The notes: generated by a model from the sequence alone, not told the origin. A stretch of 64,000 bases of DNA from Niastella soli (GCF_017742245.1 NZ_JAGHKO010000001.1:2447061-2511060); one strand, 5' to 3'. Counted from the first letter of the stretch, positions 34,856 through 44,269 are shown. Translations and numbers: made by a program.

Positions 34856-35869
34856 ATGGAGCGTGGCCAATTCATTATCCTGTTATGGGTAGCTATGGTA
34901 ACAGGGACCGCTTATGGGCAACAGCAGAATACGTATCGCCACCTGTTCCGGGCGTATGAAGACAATGACCTGTTTAATGTGGTTGGTGGAGTAACCGATC
35001 GGGGATATACCAATGGTACCCGGGCCGACTTTTTCTACATCAATAATAAACCAGCCCGCTTTTTTCTTCATCGCATTATGCCAAAGGCTGGCGACAGCAG
35101 CGTGAATACGTATGGCTTTAGCATAATGCAGGTGATGATAACACCCAAAAACATCCTGAAAAGAATTCCTGATAAAAATGATTTCCCGTATTCAGGCGCT
35201 TTGTTTGCCACACACTCCTTACACGCAACCAATGCCATAAAGAGATACAGTTGGCAAAGTGAATTATTGCTGGGCGCAATGGGACCTCCTTCACTGGCGC
35301 GGCAAACACAGGTCTCTATGCACCGGTTGGTGGGGTACATAAAACCAAATGGGTGGGACTATCAGTTAAAAACCGATCTTTTGCTAAACATAAGTGTAGC
35401 CGGGGAAAAAGAACTGGCCCACGTCAATAAAGCATTGGAGTTGATCGGCGGCGCCCAGGTATTTACCGGAACCGCGCTCAATGGGTTGTCTGCCTGGGGC
35501 ACCCTTCGTTTTGGAAAAATGGAGCCTTATTTTAATGGTTATATGTCGCGGTTCTCCACGCCCAAAGGCCGGGGAAGCCGGCAACAATTGTATTTTACCA
35601 TCCGGCCTTCCGCTGAATACACGCTTAGTAATGCGTTGATCGGTGGCGGCATTTTCAACCGGCGTAACCGGGTAATTCCAAAAACGGATGATCCCAATAA
35701 TGATGAACCCGAAATGGTGCGGGAACGGGTAGTGGCGCGGTGTGATTATGGAGTAGTAGCTTCTTCGGGCCGTGTAGGCCTTTCTTATACACTAACTTAC
35801 ATGACGCCCGCGGTAAAAGGGACGGGCGTACAGGAAACAAGTAACATTTCCTTCTTCCTGGCCTGGTAA
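34856..35869 (+). CDS. LpxR-family lipid A deacylase-like outer-membrane protein
   Basis: A 337-residue protein with signal peptide (ends near TAYG-Q). It shows the LpxR/DUF2219 pattern: FRAYEDNDLFNVVGGVTDRGYTNG with Asn-Asp and Thr as putative active-site residues, and later SELLLGAMGPPSLARQTQVSMHRLVGYIKPNGWDYQL with a conserved His. LpxR removes the 3'-acyloxyacyl group of lipid A in a calcium-dependent way. The barrel ends with the aromatic FLAW terminus of outer-membrane proteins. It is the last gene before the terminator at 35891. Confidence 0.86.
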   Translation: MERGQFIILLWVAMVTGTAYGQQQNTYRHLFRAYEDNDLFNVVGGVTDRGYTNGTRADFFYINNKPARFFLHRIMPKAGDSSVNTYGFSIMQVMITPKNILKRIPDKNDFPYSGALFATHSLHATNAIKRYSWQSELLLGAMGPPSLARQTQVSMHRLVGYIKPNGWDYQLKTDLLLNISVAGEKELAHVNKALELIGGAQVFTGTALNGLSAWGTLRFGKMEPYFNGYMSRFSTPKGRGSRQQLYFTIRPSAEYTLSNALIGGGIFNRRNRVIPKTDDPNNDEPEMVRERVVARCDYGVVASSGRVGLSYTLTYMTPAVKGTGVQETSNISFFLAW

Positions 35870-35890
35870 ATAATTGAAAATAATGTTTTT

Positions 35891-35930
35891 GGCTCTCCAC
35901 GGCTCAGCCGGGAGAGCCTTATTTTTTTTA
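35891..35930 (+). terminator. terminator of the polyphosphate operon
   Basis: GGCTCTCC (35891-35898) pairs with GGAGAGCC (35911-35918), with an inner GGCT/AGCC stem, followed by TTATTTTTTTT. Located 22 bases after the LpxR-like stop. Confidence 0.9.
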
Positions 35931-36014
35931 CCATATTCCTGGGCCACACTGGATTTAGAATTTCAGGGACCTGTCAGGGAGCTCACCCGGACTTAACAGG
36001 GACTTTATCCCTGT

Positions 36015-36080
36015 GAGGTCCTTGTGAGGTCCTTGTGAGATCCTTGTGAGGTCCTTGTTAAGTCCCTATGAGGTCAGGTT
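36015..36080. repeat. 11-bp tandem repeat array
   Basis: About six copies of an 11-bp unit GAGGTCCTTGT: exact at 36015-36025, 36026-36036 and 36048-36058, near-exact at 36037-36047 (GAGATCCTTGT), and degenerate at 36059-36069 and 36070-36080. The period is one helical turn. It lies in the 371-base region between the terminator at 35891 and the ROK operator. Confidence 0.8.
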
Positions 36081-36157
36081 GGGTTCCTGTTCTGAACCAA
36101 GATCAATTGCTAAAAATTATAATCTGATATTCAATAAGGTATGTGATGTTTGATAAA

Positions 36158-36182
36158 TTATTTAATAACTTTTATTAAATAA
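36158..36182. promoter_or_regulatory. palindromic operator, NagC/Mlc-like, of the ROK regulator
   Basis: TTATTTAATAA (36158-36168) and TTATTAAATAA (36172-36182) are perfect inverted copies with a 3-base spacer. The ends TTATTT and AAATAA match the NagC/Mlc (ROK) box shape. A second palindrome, AAGTTAA T TTAACTT, lies at 36188-36202, and the -7 box TATATTTG at 36208-36215. Binding here would block the promoter. Confidence 0.68.
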
Positions 36183-36207
36183 TTAAGAAGTTAATTTAAC
36201 TTAACGT

Positions 36208-36215
36208 TATATTTG
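36208..36215 (+). promoter_or_regulatory. -7 promoter box for the ROK/SusCD operon
   Basis: TATATTTG matches TAnnTTTG, 25 bases before ATG 36241, immediately after two operator-like palindromes. No clear -33 element. Confidence 0.6.
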
Positions 36216-36240
36216 GTTAAATAATCTGATACACTTGCAC

Positions 36241-37455
36241 ATGGAAAGAAGCTTATTGTATAAAAGGAGGATCGTTAAGCATCTCTATTTTAGCAATATG
36301 CTTTCTTGCGCAGACCTGAGTGACAAGATCCACAAAAGCATTCCGCTTACCACCAAAATGCTGAGTAAGCTCATGGAAGAGGGGACGGTTACAGAAACAG
36401 GGTATGCCGCATCAACCGGCGGGCGCCGTCCCGTAATGTATTCATTAAAAGAAGATGTAATGTATGTGGTGTCGGTAGCGATGGACCAGCTGGTTACACA
36501 AATTGCTATCCTCGACATGCAGAACAGGAATGTGACCAATACTGAATTATTTGAATTACCCCTGACGAAAAACCCGGATGCACCGACCGCGCTCGCTGAA
36601 AAGATAAATGAGATCATCCTGCGGTCGGGTATTCCGAAAAATAAAATAGCCGGAATTGGTATTGGAATGCCTGGCTTTGTTAATTCCGTAAAAGGGATCA
36701 ACTACACTTTTCTGGAAACGGAGGGTGTTACCATCAGCCAGTACATTTCAACCAAAGTAAAACTACCCGTATACATCGATAATGACTCGCGGCTCATTGC
36801 GTTGGCCGAACTGAAATTCGGGGCAGCCCGTCAGCGGAAAAATGCATTGGTAATAAATGTAGGTTGGGGTGTGGGGTTAGGAATGATCCTGGAAGGTGAG
36901 CTATTCAGAGGGCATGATGGCTTTGCCGGTGAGTTTAGCCACATCCCGCTTTTTTTGAACAATAAATTATGCAGTTGCGGTAAAAGCGGTTGTCTGGAAA
37001 CAGAGACCTCGCTGTTAGTAGTGATCGAAAAAGCACGCAATGGTTTAAAAGGCGGAAAGCTGTCGATGTTAAACGAACAGGAACTATCGGCGAACAATCC
37101 TGAAAAAGCATTTATAAATATAGTAGCCGCCGCAGGTAAGGGCGACAAGTTTGCGGTAGAGATATTATCTGAAGCCGGCTACAACATTGGCCGGGGCGTT
37201 GCCATCCTGATCCATTTACTGAATCCTGAAGTGGTGATCCTGAGTGGACGTGGATCTACGGCTGGCAAGATCTGGCAGGCCCCCATACAACAGGCATTGA
37301 ATGAACATTGTATCCCCCGGTTATCAGTGAATACGGAAATAGAAGTGTCGGTGTTGGGGTATAATGCGGAGCTCACAGGCGCTGCCGCCCTTGTTATGGA
37401 GAACTATGAACGGGAAGAAATTAAGAACCTCATCTATGAAAACCGGATGTATTGA
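36241..37455 (+). CDS. ROK-family transcriptional regulator (NagC/XylR-like)
   Basis: A 404-residue protein, taking the ATG at 36241 rather than the TTG two codons before. Residues about 1-70 are a winged helix (RRIVKHLYFSNMLSCADLSDKI, LTTKMLSKLMEEG). The ROK domain follows: IGIGMPGF, the IDNDSRLIALAE segment with the ROK Asp, LVINVGWGVGLGMILEGEL, and the zinc site CSCGKSGCLETE. Members are sugar-responsive repressors, sometimes with kinase activity. It is 132 bases upstream of an enzyme-less SusC/SusD pair and probably controls it and itself through the palindrome at 36158-36182. Confidence 0.92.
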   Translation: MERSLLYKRRIVKHLYFSNMLSCADLSDKIHKSIPLTTKMLSKLMEEGTVTETGYAASTGGRRPVMYSLKEDVMYVVSVAMDQLVTQIAILDMQNRNVTNTELFELPLTKNPDAPTALAEKINEIILRSGIPKNKIAGIGIGMPGFVNSVKGINYTFLETEGVTISQYISTKVKLPVYIDNDSRLIALAELKFGAARQRKNALVINVGWGVGLGMILEGELFRGHDGFAGEFSHIPLFLNNKLCSCGKSGCLETETSLLVVIEKARNGLKGGKLSMLNEQELSANNPEKAFINIVAAAGKGDKFAVEILSEAGYNIGRGVAILIHLLNPEVVILSGRGSTAGKIWQAPIQQALNEHCIPRLSVNTEIEVSVLGYNAELTGAAALVMENYEREEIKNLIYENRMY

Positions 37456-37587
37456 TCTGATCCGGCTAACCAAAATAGTATAGCCAACCGAAAAGACTGT
37501 TAAAAACCGGAGTGCTTTGCGTAGGCAAGATTCCAGTTTAGCTACCATAAAGTCTGAACTCTTTTATTGACAAACAAACAAACTGCT

Positions 37588-40500
37588 ATGACGAAAGCAA
37601 CAATCCGACTATTGCTGATCGTACTGGCATGTATCTGGGGTATAACAGGTACTGCACAGGAGAAAAAAACGATTGCAGGCGTAGTGAAGGACAGCGCTGG
37701 AAACGCTTTGCCAGGTGTATCTATCTCAGAAAAAGGTACTAGCACCGCTACTATTACAGACATTAACGGTTCATTCAGGATCCCGGTTTCCTCTGCAAAA
37801 CCGGTGCTTGTATTTTCTTCAATTGGTTTCGACAAAAAAGAAGTGGTGGTTGGAAACAATACCACACTCAATGTTTCTCTTTCAGGTGAAACCGTCAGCC
37901 TTGAAGGCGTGGTGGTAGTAGCCATGGGTATTAAAAAAGATCAACGCAAATTAGGGTATGCTTCCACACAGGTGTCGGGTAAAGACATTATTCAGTCGGC
38001 ACCCACCAACTTTGCCTCGGCGTTGTATGGTAAAGCCCCAGGTGTTGCCATCACAACCAACCCGGGTGGTGCTACCAGTGCCGTAGGTATTCAGATCAGG
38101 GGTATAAGCTCTATCAATGGCCAGGGCCAGCCGTTGCTGGTGGTAGATGGGGTGGTAACCCGTAATGGAGGCGCCAATAACGAAGGATACTGGAGCGGTA
38201 ACCAGCGCCTGAATGGAAACGGGTTACTCGACATCAATCCCGAGAATATTGAAAGTATCAATATCTTAAAAGGTGCAGCTGCATCTGCCCTGTATGGTTC
38301 AGATGCCAACTTTGGTGTTATTGTTATCACCACTAAAAATGGAAAAGGACGTAAAGGACTGGGTGTTGATGTAAACCTGAGCGCCAATATGGAACAGGTA
38401 TCGGTAACGCCAGATCTGCAAACAACCTATGGACCCGGCTACGACCGCGAAACCAATAAGTCTGCATTCGGAGCAGATGATGCCGGCTGGTTGCATACCA
38501 AGGTGAACAACCAGGATGTAAAATATCCTATTTTCAGGGCTTATGGCCAGTTTGGTCCAAAGGTAGATGGCAGCCAGGTGTACTGGTGGGATGGCCAGAT
38601 GCGTGAATACAAATCGCAACCCAATAACTGGAAGGAGTTTTATCGTACAGGTCATAGCGAGATAGCTAATATTGCACTTAGCAATTCTAGTGATAAAATG
38701 AGCTACCGCTTTTCCTATACCCGCAATGATTACAAGGGTATTCAAATTGGTGGCAAACAGGAAAAGAACACCTTTAATTTTAATTCAACCTATAAGATCG
38801 CGCCCAAATTATCGCTTGATCTGGTGGCCAGCTATATCAATGAAAAAGTACATAACAGGCCAAGACAGCTCTATTATGTTACCAACAACTTTGGTGGCTT
38901 TTTCAGCCCTGTAGATTATATGGATGTGTACTTCGACAAGTATCACACCAGCCGGGGATACAAGTGGGTTGACTGGAATTCAACCCAGGACCTTGGCGAA
39001 CGGTTGAAATACAACATTCGCGCGAAAGACTTCCTCGACTTTTTATGGAACCAGTTGGCAAATAGTTTCGATGAAACAACCAACCGCTTTCTTGTTTCCG
39101 CAACCCTGAACTATAATATAGCGAAAGGGTTGACTTTCCGTGGCCGTTATGGTACGGATTATACCGGCTATTTTGCCGAAACAAAAGAACGTACCACACA
39201 GCCTGTTGCCTATGGTACTACCGGCCGGTATGCAACCAATACCAACAGGCTGGTATTTAATTATGGTGATGTAATGTTATCGTACGATCGGCAAATAGTA
39301 CCCGATCTGAAAGGCACGGTGTCAGTGGGTTACCAGGGTCGCCGCGAAGAATACCGCTATAATGAAGCTTCTACCAAAGATGGAATAACGCAGGACACCT
39401 GGTTCAGTCTAAATGCATCCAGTGGCATTCCTACGGGAAAGGCTACTACCAATACATTGGTAAAAGACGGAGCATTTGGTATTTTGAACCTGGAGTATAA
39501 AGACTTCCTGTTTGTAGAAGGAACGCTGAGAAGAGAGCGCAGCTCATCGTTGATACCCAGTAAAAACACCTTTTATTATCCGGGGGTGAGTGGTGCTTTT
39601 GAGTTGAGCAATGCAGTTAAATTACCGGCTTTTGTTTCCTATAGTAAGTTAAGGGGTTCATGGGGTGTTGTGGGTAATCCACCCGGTGTGTATCAGGGCA
39701 ACATAACCTATTTAAACAATCCGCCTCAGGGTAGTGTGGAAGGCGTTCCCATTCTGTACCCGCAACAATCCAATTTTGGAAACAGGGAGTTGAAGAATGA
39801 AACGAAAAACGAATTTGAATTTGGCTGGGAGAACAAGTTCCTGCACAACCGTGCCGGGTTTGATCTTACCTATTATAACTCAACAGTACACGATCAGATC
39901 ATTTCGCTGTCATTACCTGCATCTGTTGGCGCTACCAGTCAGTATGTGAATGTGGGCGACATGCGTAATTATGGTGTTGAGTTAGGAATATATGGAACAC
40001 CTGTAAAAACAAAAGACCTTGCCTGGGATATGCGGTTGAACATTGCATTTAACCGTAATAAACTGATATCGCTGATGCCCGGATTAGATAAGCTGCAATC
40101 TGCCAGCTTAGATAACAATTCACTGTTGGTAATCTCTACGCCTGGTCATACTGCCGGCGATCTGTATGCATACCAAAGAAGTGTAGACAGCAAAGGCAAT
40201 TATATTGTCAATGATGATGGCTATTATGATATCAACTACAAAGAGCAGTCAAAAGTGGGTAATCTGCAACCAAAGGCTGTGGGTGGTTTCATCAACACAT
40301 TTAACTATAAGAACTTTAGTTTGAACGTGGTAGTTGATTTCCGTTTTGGTGGCCAGATAGTTTCCCAATCTAACTTATACGGTAAAGGCGCCGGTATGTT
40401 CAAGAGCACCCTGCAGTATCGCGATACAGAAAATGGCGGTCTGTCATACTACACTGATGGCACCGGTAAAAACATTCAGGTGGCCAATGATGTAACCAAA

Positions 40501-40923
40501 GGTCCCAATAGCGAAACCGTGTATCATGATGGTGTTATCCTGAAAGGGGTTACCAAAGATGGCAAAGAGAATACGAAAATACTGGATGCAGCGAACTATT
40601 ATTTAAATACGTATTCGTGGGGTTCATTTGCTGGCGCCGGTAATTATACCACCTATTCCGATGCTGTATTTGATAACAACTATATCAAAATGCGGGAAGT
40701 AACATTGTCGTACATGTTCCCTAAAAAGATAGCCGGCTTTATTAAAGCACAGAATATGACTTTTAGCGTGTATGGAAGAAACCTGTTTTATTTCCATAAA
40801 ACATTACCTAACTATGATCCGGAAGAAGGTGTGGGTACCGACTGGCTTTCACAAGGTACTTCTTTGGGACAAGGTAATGCTGCCACCCGTTCAATGGGTG
40901 CCAGTCTGCGGGTAACATTCTAA
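37588..40923 (+). CDS. SusC/RagA-family TonB-dependent outer-membrane transporter (pair 1)
   Basis: 1111 residues. ATG 37588 starts a signal peptide (ends near TGTA-Q). Next come a carboxypeptidase-like regulatory beta domain (IAGVVKDSAGNALPGVSISEKGT, residues about 27-105), the VVVVAMGIKKDQRKLGYASTQV start of the plug, plug motifs (LYGKAPGVAITTNPGG, IRGISSINGQGQPLLVVDG, LKGAAASALYGSDANFGVIVITTK), and the TonB barrel ending in LRVTF. It imports a glycan or oligosaccharide across the outer membrane with the SusD lipoprotein encoded 25 bases downstream. The substrate cannot be read: there is no enzyme gene in the unit. Confidence 0.96.
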   Translation: MTKATIRLLLIVLACIWGITGTAQEKKTIAGVVKDSAGNALPGVSISEKGTSTATITDINGSFRIPVSSAKPVLVFSSIGFDKKEVVVGNNTTLNVSLSGETVSLEGVVVVAMGIKKDQRKLGYASTQVSGKDIIQSAPTNFASALYGKAPGVAITTNPGGATSAVGIQIRGISSINGQGQPLLVVDGVVTRNGGANNEGYWSGNQRLNGNGLLDINPENIESINILKGAAASALYGSDANFGVIVITTKNGKGRKGLGVDVNLSANMEQVSVTPDLQTTYGPGYDRETNKSAFGADDAGWLHTKVNNQDVKYPIFRAYGQFGPKVDGSQVYWWDGQMREYKSQPNNWKEFYRTGHSEIANIALSNSSDKMSYRFSYTRNDYKGIQIGGKQEKNTFNFNSTYKIAPKLSLDLVASYINEKVHNRPRQLYYVTNNFGGFFSPVDYMDVYFDKYHTSRGYKWVDWNSTQDLGERLKYNIRAKDFLDFLWNQLANSFDETTNRFLVSATLNYNIAKGLTFRGRYGTDYTGYFAETKERTTQPVAYGTTGRYATNTNRLVFNYGDVMLSYDRQIVPDLKGTVSVGYQGRREEYRYNEASTKDGITQDTWFSLNASSGIPTGKATTNTLVKDGAFGILNLEYKDFLFVEGTLRRERSSSLIPSKNTFYYPGVSGAFELSNAVKLPAFVSYSKLRGSWGVVGNPPGVYQGNITYLNNPPQGSVEGVPILYPQQSNFGNRELKNETKNEFEFGWENKFLHNRAGFDLTYYNSTVHDQIISLSLPASVGATSQYVNVGDMRNYGVELGIYGTPVKTKDLAWDMRLNIAFNRNKLISLMPGLDKLQSASLDNNSLLVISTPGHTAGDLYAYQRSVDSKGNYIVNDDGYYDINYKEQSKVGNLQPKAVGGFINTFNYKNFSLNVVVDFRFGGQIVSQSNLYGKGAGMFKSTLQYRDTENGGLSYYTDGTGKNIQVANDVTKGPNSETVYHDGVILKGVTKDGKENTKILDAANYYLNTYSWGSFAGAGNYTTYSDAVFDNNYIKMREVTLSYMFPKKIAGFIKAQNMTFSVYGRNLFYFHKTLPNYDPEEGVGTDWLSQGTSLGQGNAATRSMGASLRVTF

Positions 40924-40948
40924 ACACATTCCTAAAACATCGACAATT

Positions 40949-42520
40949 ATGAAAAGACTTATTATAAGAATTCCGCTTTTTATGATGGCGGCAGGTTTAC
41001 TGGTAACGGGGTGTAAGAAATCTGAAATTGACAAAGCTTATTATAATCCCAACGGGTCTGCTACTGCCAGCATTCCTACATTATATTCAGGGTTGCTGTT
41101 TAACGAGAGAGTATTGCCCAAATATTGGGGGCTGTATACTTTTGAGGTACCGATGATGGGTACCTATGCTCAGACAAACGGGCAAAATCTTACCAATAAA
41201 GTATACGAACAATCGGTCAATTATACGAAAGACCGCTGGGATTATTTTTATACCACGACCATTGCCCGGTACCGTGAAATTGAGAAGTATTATAATGGCC
41301 TTACCAGCGATGCCGACAAAGCCGGTTTTCAGTTATTCCTGGAAACGGCCCGCATCTTTGTGTATGATCAAACTGCACAAATGGTAGACTTGTGGGGTGA
41401 TATTCCTTTTTCAACAGCCGGTCAGTTGAATACAACCGGCAATATTGTGCTCGCTTCTTACGACAAAGGCGAAGACGTTTATAATACGATCTTAACCGAC
41501 CTCAAGCGGATCTCCGATTACCTGGCGTCAGTAAAACCTGACCCATATTATCAGGGGCAGTTAACTTCTTCTGATTACATGAATAAGGGTTCACTGACCA
41601 AATGGCGGAAATATTGCAACTCGTTGATGCTGCGTTTGGCCATGCGGATCTCTTATAAGGATGAAGCTAAAGCCAAGGGAATTGTGCAAACGATCCTGGG
41701 CAATGTAAATCAATACCCTTTGATAGACACTTATCAGGAAAACATAACAATTACACCTTCTACAACCGGCAGTAACCTCACTGCTATAAACGATATACAG
41801 GAAGGGTTTAAAGCCAGTTCATATGCTCCTGGAAAAATGGTTGACGAAATTATGGTGCCGGCTAATGATCCGCGCCTGCCTATTTTGTTTACGCCCAATA
41901 AGGATAGTGTGTATCATGGTGTACCCTTTGACTGGAATTCTACCCGGGTGGCCGATTCAGTACGTGAGAACTATTTCTCCATGTGGGATTCAACCACCTT
42001 CACTCAGAATAATGTATTCCCCGGTATCGTAGAAACCGCTGCCGAAGTTCAATTCCTGAAAGCAGAAGCCTATGAAAGATGGGGCGGAGGAAACGCTAAA
42101 GCAGCATATGATGAAGGTGTTAAACAGTCAATTTTGTTTTATTGGATGGTGAATAAGAACAGTAGACAAAAGGGTGATTTCAGGTATGGGGAAGAAAAGT
42201 TTGATGAACCTAAAGACGTAGATATTGCCGCTTTCCTGGCAAATCCGCTTATTGCTTATGGCACCAACAACCTGGAAAAGATCGCTACGCAGAAATGGAT
42301 CGATTTCGGCGTGATACAGGCACACCAGGCATGGGCCGAATACCGTCGTACAAAATTACCTAAATTAACATACCCTGTTGATGGATCATCGGTGACAGCA
42401 CCGGCTCCGCCTAACCGGTTACTGTATCCGGGTACAGAGGCTTCATTAAATTCAACTAATTATGCAGCGGTAAAAAGCCGTGATAACATAACAGCTAAAG
42501 TTTTTTGGGACGTAAAATAA
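40949..42520 (+). CDS. SusD/RagB-family glycan-binding lipoprotein (pair 1)
   Basis: 523 residues with a lipoprotein signal (GLLVTGC, Cys near 22). Typical SusD features: helical TPR-like core with DLWGDIPFS and KWRKYCNSLMLRLAMRISY, and the C-terminal VEFLKAEAYERWGGGNA-like and WIDFGVIQAHQAWAEYRRTKLPKL segments. It caps the upstream SusC transporter and binds the incoming sugar. A strong terminator follows 25 bases after the stop, so the pair plus the ROK gene form a complete unit. Confidence 0.95.
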   Translation: MKRLIIRIPLFMMAAGLLVTGCKKSEIDKAYYNPNGSATASIPTLYSGLLFNERVLPKYWGLYTFEVPMMGTYAQTNGQNLTNKVYEQSVNYTKDRWDYFYTTTIARYREIEKYYNGLTSDADKAGFQLFLETARIFVYDQTAQMVDLWGDIPFSTAGQLNTTGNIVLASYDKGEDVYNTILTDLKRISDYLASVKPDPYYQGQLTSSDYMNKGSLTKWRKYCNSLMLRLAMRISYKDEAKAKGIVQTILGNVNQYPLIDTYQENITITPSTTGSNLTAINDIQEGFKASSYAPGKMVDEIMVPANDPRLPILFTPNKDSVYHGVPFDWNSTRVADSVRENYFSMWDSTTFTQNNVFPGIVETAAEVQFLKAEAYERWGGGNAKAAYDEGVKQSILFYWMVNKNSRQKGDFRYGEEKFDEPKDVDIAAFLANPLIAYGTNNLEKIATQKWIDFGVIQAHQAWAEYRRTKLPKLTYPVDGSSVTAPAPPNRLLYPGTEASLNSTNYAAVKSRDNITAKVFWDVK

Positions 42521-42544
42521 GTTTATATTAAGTGTTGAGAGTTC

Positions 42545-42576
42545 GCCCCCGACGTTCCCGTCGGGGGCTTTTTTTT
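42545..42576 (+). terminator. terminator of SusCD pair 1
   Basis: GCCCCCGACG (42545-42554) pairs perfectly with CGTCGGGGGC (42559-42568), loop of 4, followed by eight T. Confidence 0.94.
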
Positions 42577-42577
42577 G

Positions 42578-42594
42578 CCCTGAGCGAAGTCGAA
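42578..42594 (+). repeat. dispersed intergenic repeat, copy 1
   Basis: CCCTGAGCGAAGTCGAA. A copy differing at one base lies at 60985-61001. This word is frequent between genes of Bacteroidota as I recall; both copies here follow a gene or operon end. Confidence 0.7.
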
Positions 42595-42644
42595 AGGTTA
42601 TATTAAGTTCCAATTGCTTAAATTGACACATCAATACCATTAAC

Positions 42645-44009
42645 ATGGAGATAATTATTGTAACGCTGCTGGTTGCCTTATTACTGGTAGCCATCATTAC
42701 CATGGTATTTGCCTGGCGGGCTACCACTGCCAGAAATAATACCGACTGGATGGCGGTGAAATATAAAATGGAAAGCCTGTGGACAGAAATTGCGCGTATT
42801 GAAACGGCCGTGAAACAGGAGATGGTGACCAACCGGCAGGAGACCGGCGACAATACGCAACGTATACGGGCAGAACTGGCGGCTTCGTTGAAGAACTTTG
42901 GTGAACTCATTAACCAAACCATGGCCAGTGCCAGCACCGTTCAAAAAGATAATTTCTTTGCTTTGTTAAGTAAACAAAGCGAACAGAATAATGCAACCAC
43001 CGCGCGCTTAGACCAAATGCGTGAAACACTGGAAAAGAAAATGGGCGAGCTGCAAACCGGTAATGAACGCAAGCTCGATGAAATGCGGGCAACGGTTGAT
43101 GAGAAATTGCAAAAGACATTGGAGACCCGGTTGGGGGAATCGTTTAAACTGGTAAGCGAACGGTTGGAAGCGGTGCATAAAGGGTTAGGGGATATGCAAC
43201 AACTGGCCACGGGGGTAGGCGATCTAAAACGGGTGCTTACCAACGTGAAAGCAAGAGGGGTGTTGGGTGAGTACCAATTAGAAGGTATACTGGAGCAAAT
43301 ACTTACCATTGATCAATATGGCCGGAACGTAAAAACAAAAGAAGGCTCCAATGCATTGGTGGAGTTTGCTGTAAAGCTGCCCGGCCGTGGGGATAAGGAT
43401 AAACCCATGTGGCTGCCTATTGATTCAAAGTTCCCGAAAGAAGATTTTGAAGCGCTGCTGGATGCCTATGACAAAGCATTGCCCGATTTGGTTGAAGAAT
43501 ACCGGAAAAGCTTTATAAAGGGCATCAGGAAATGTGCGCTGGATATAAGCAGCAAATATGTTGATCCGCCGAATACAACAGATTTTGCCATTCTGTTTTT
43601 ACCCTTCGAAAGTTTGTATGCCGAAGTGTTGCGTACGCCGGGGTTATTTGAAAGTATTCAACGTGAATATAAGATCATCATTACCGGTCCAACCACTTTA
43701 TCGGCCCTGCTCAATAGTTTGCAAATGGGTTTTAGAACACTGGCTATTGAAAAACGGTCGGGCGAAGTATGGCAATTGCTGGGCGCGGTAAAAACAGAGT
43801 TTGGCAATTTTGGCGGCATACTGGAAAAAACACAGAAGAAATTACAGGAGGCCAGTAATGTAATAGAACAGGCAGGGGTAAGATCGAGAGCAATTGAAAA
43901 GAAATTGCGGGCGGTGCAGGAACTGCCAAAAGAGGATGCTGTTGCGTTAATTGGAAAACCAGATCCATTGAATGTAAAAGACGATCGTGAACCAGGCGAT
44001 GAGGAGTGA
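42645..44009 (+). CDS. rmuC: DNA recombination protein RmuC
   Basis: 454 residues: one N-terminal membrane helix (residues about 3-23), a long coiled coil (about 35-175), then the RmuC nuclease-like core with VKARGVLGEYQLEGILEQIL, VEFAVKLPGRG, LPIDSKFPKEDFEALLDAYD, ILFLPFESLYAEVLR and ITGPTTLSALLNSLQMGFRTLAIEKRS. RmuC limits inversions at short inverted repeats and acts in nucleic-acid defence with SMC-like proteins; exact activity is unsettled. A housekeeping-like gene lying between two Sus units, with its own start region. Confidence 0.95.
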   Translation: MEIIIVTLLVALLLVAIITMVFAWRATTARNNTDWMAVKYKMESLWTEIARIETAVKQEMVTNRQETGDNTQRIRAELAASLKNFGELINQTMASASTVQKDNFFALLSKQSEQNNATTARLDQMRETLEKKMGELQTGNERKLDEMRATVDEKLQKTLETRLGESFKLVSERLEAVHKGLGDMQQLATGVGDLKRVLTNVKARGVLGEYQLEGILEQILTIDQYGRNVKTKEGSNALVEFAVKLPGRGDKDKPMWLPIDSKFPKEDFEALLDAYDKALPDLVEEYRKSFIKGIRKCALDISSKYVDPPNTTDFAILFLPFESLYAEVLRTPGLFESIQREYKIIITGPTTLSALLNSLQMGFRTLAIEKRSGEVWQLLGAVKTEFGNFGGILEKTQKKLQEASNVIEQAGVRSRAIEKKLRAVQELPKEDAVALIGKPDPLNVKDDREPGDEE

Positions 44010-44144
44010 CCATCTCCAAAATAGTAAAGCCGGATCTTGCAATTCTCCGGCCTTACGTTAGAAAATCTTAACAACTGTTGCTCCTCGAGATAAGTAGGGT
44101 TACTACACCAGATTATTAACAGCGCGCAATATACGCTAAAATGA

Positions 44145-44178
44145 CAGTGGCCTACTACTTACCGGTAGTAGGCCACTG
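44145..44178. terminator. 14-bp perfect hairpin between convergent genes
   Basis: CAGTGGCCTACTAC (44145-44158) and GTAGTAGGCCACTG (44165-44178) pair perfectly around a 6-base loop. It lies between rmuC (plus) and the DeoR gene (minus). T tracts are weak on both sides, so it could be a rho-independent stop of low efficiency or an inserted palindrome. Confidence 0.6.
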
Positions 44179-44269
44179 CAATAATTTATCCACGCTTATA
44201 TTTACTAAGTAATGATCGTTGTTTTAAGAAAGGGTACTCGTAAAAGCCCTATAATATACTTGCCGGTAA

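Noticed and set aside
37588-42520. Dedicated enzymes for SusCD pair 1
   Set aside because: The unit closes at the terminator at 42545 and the next gene is rmuC; no glycosidase is associated.
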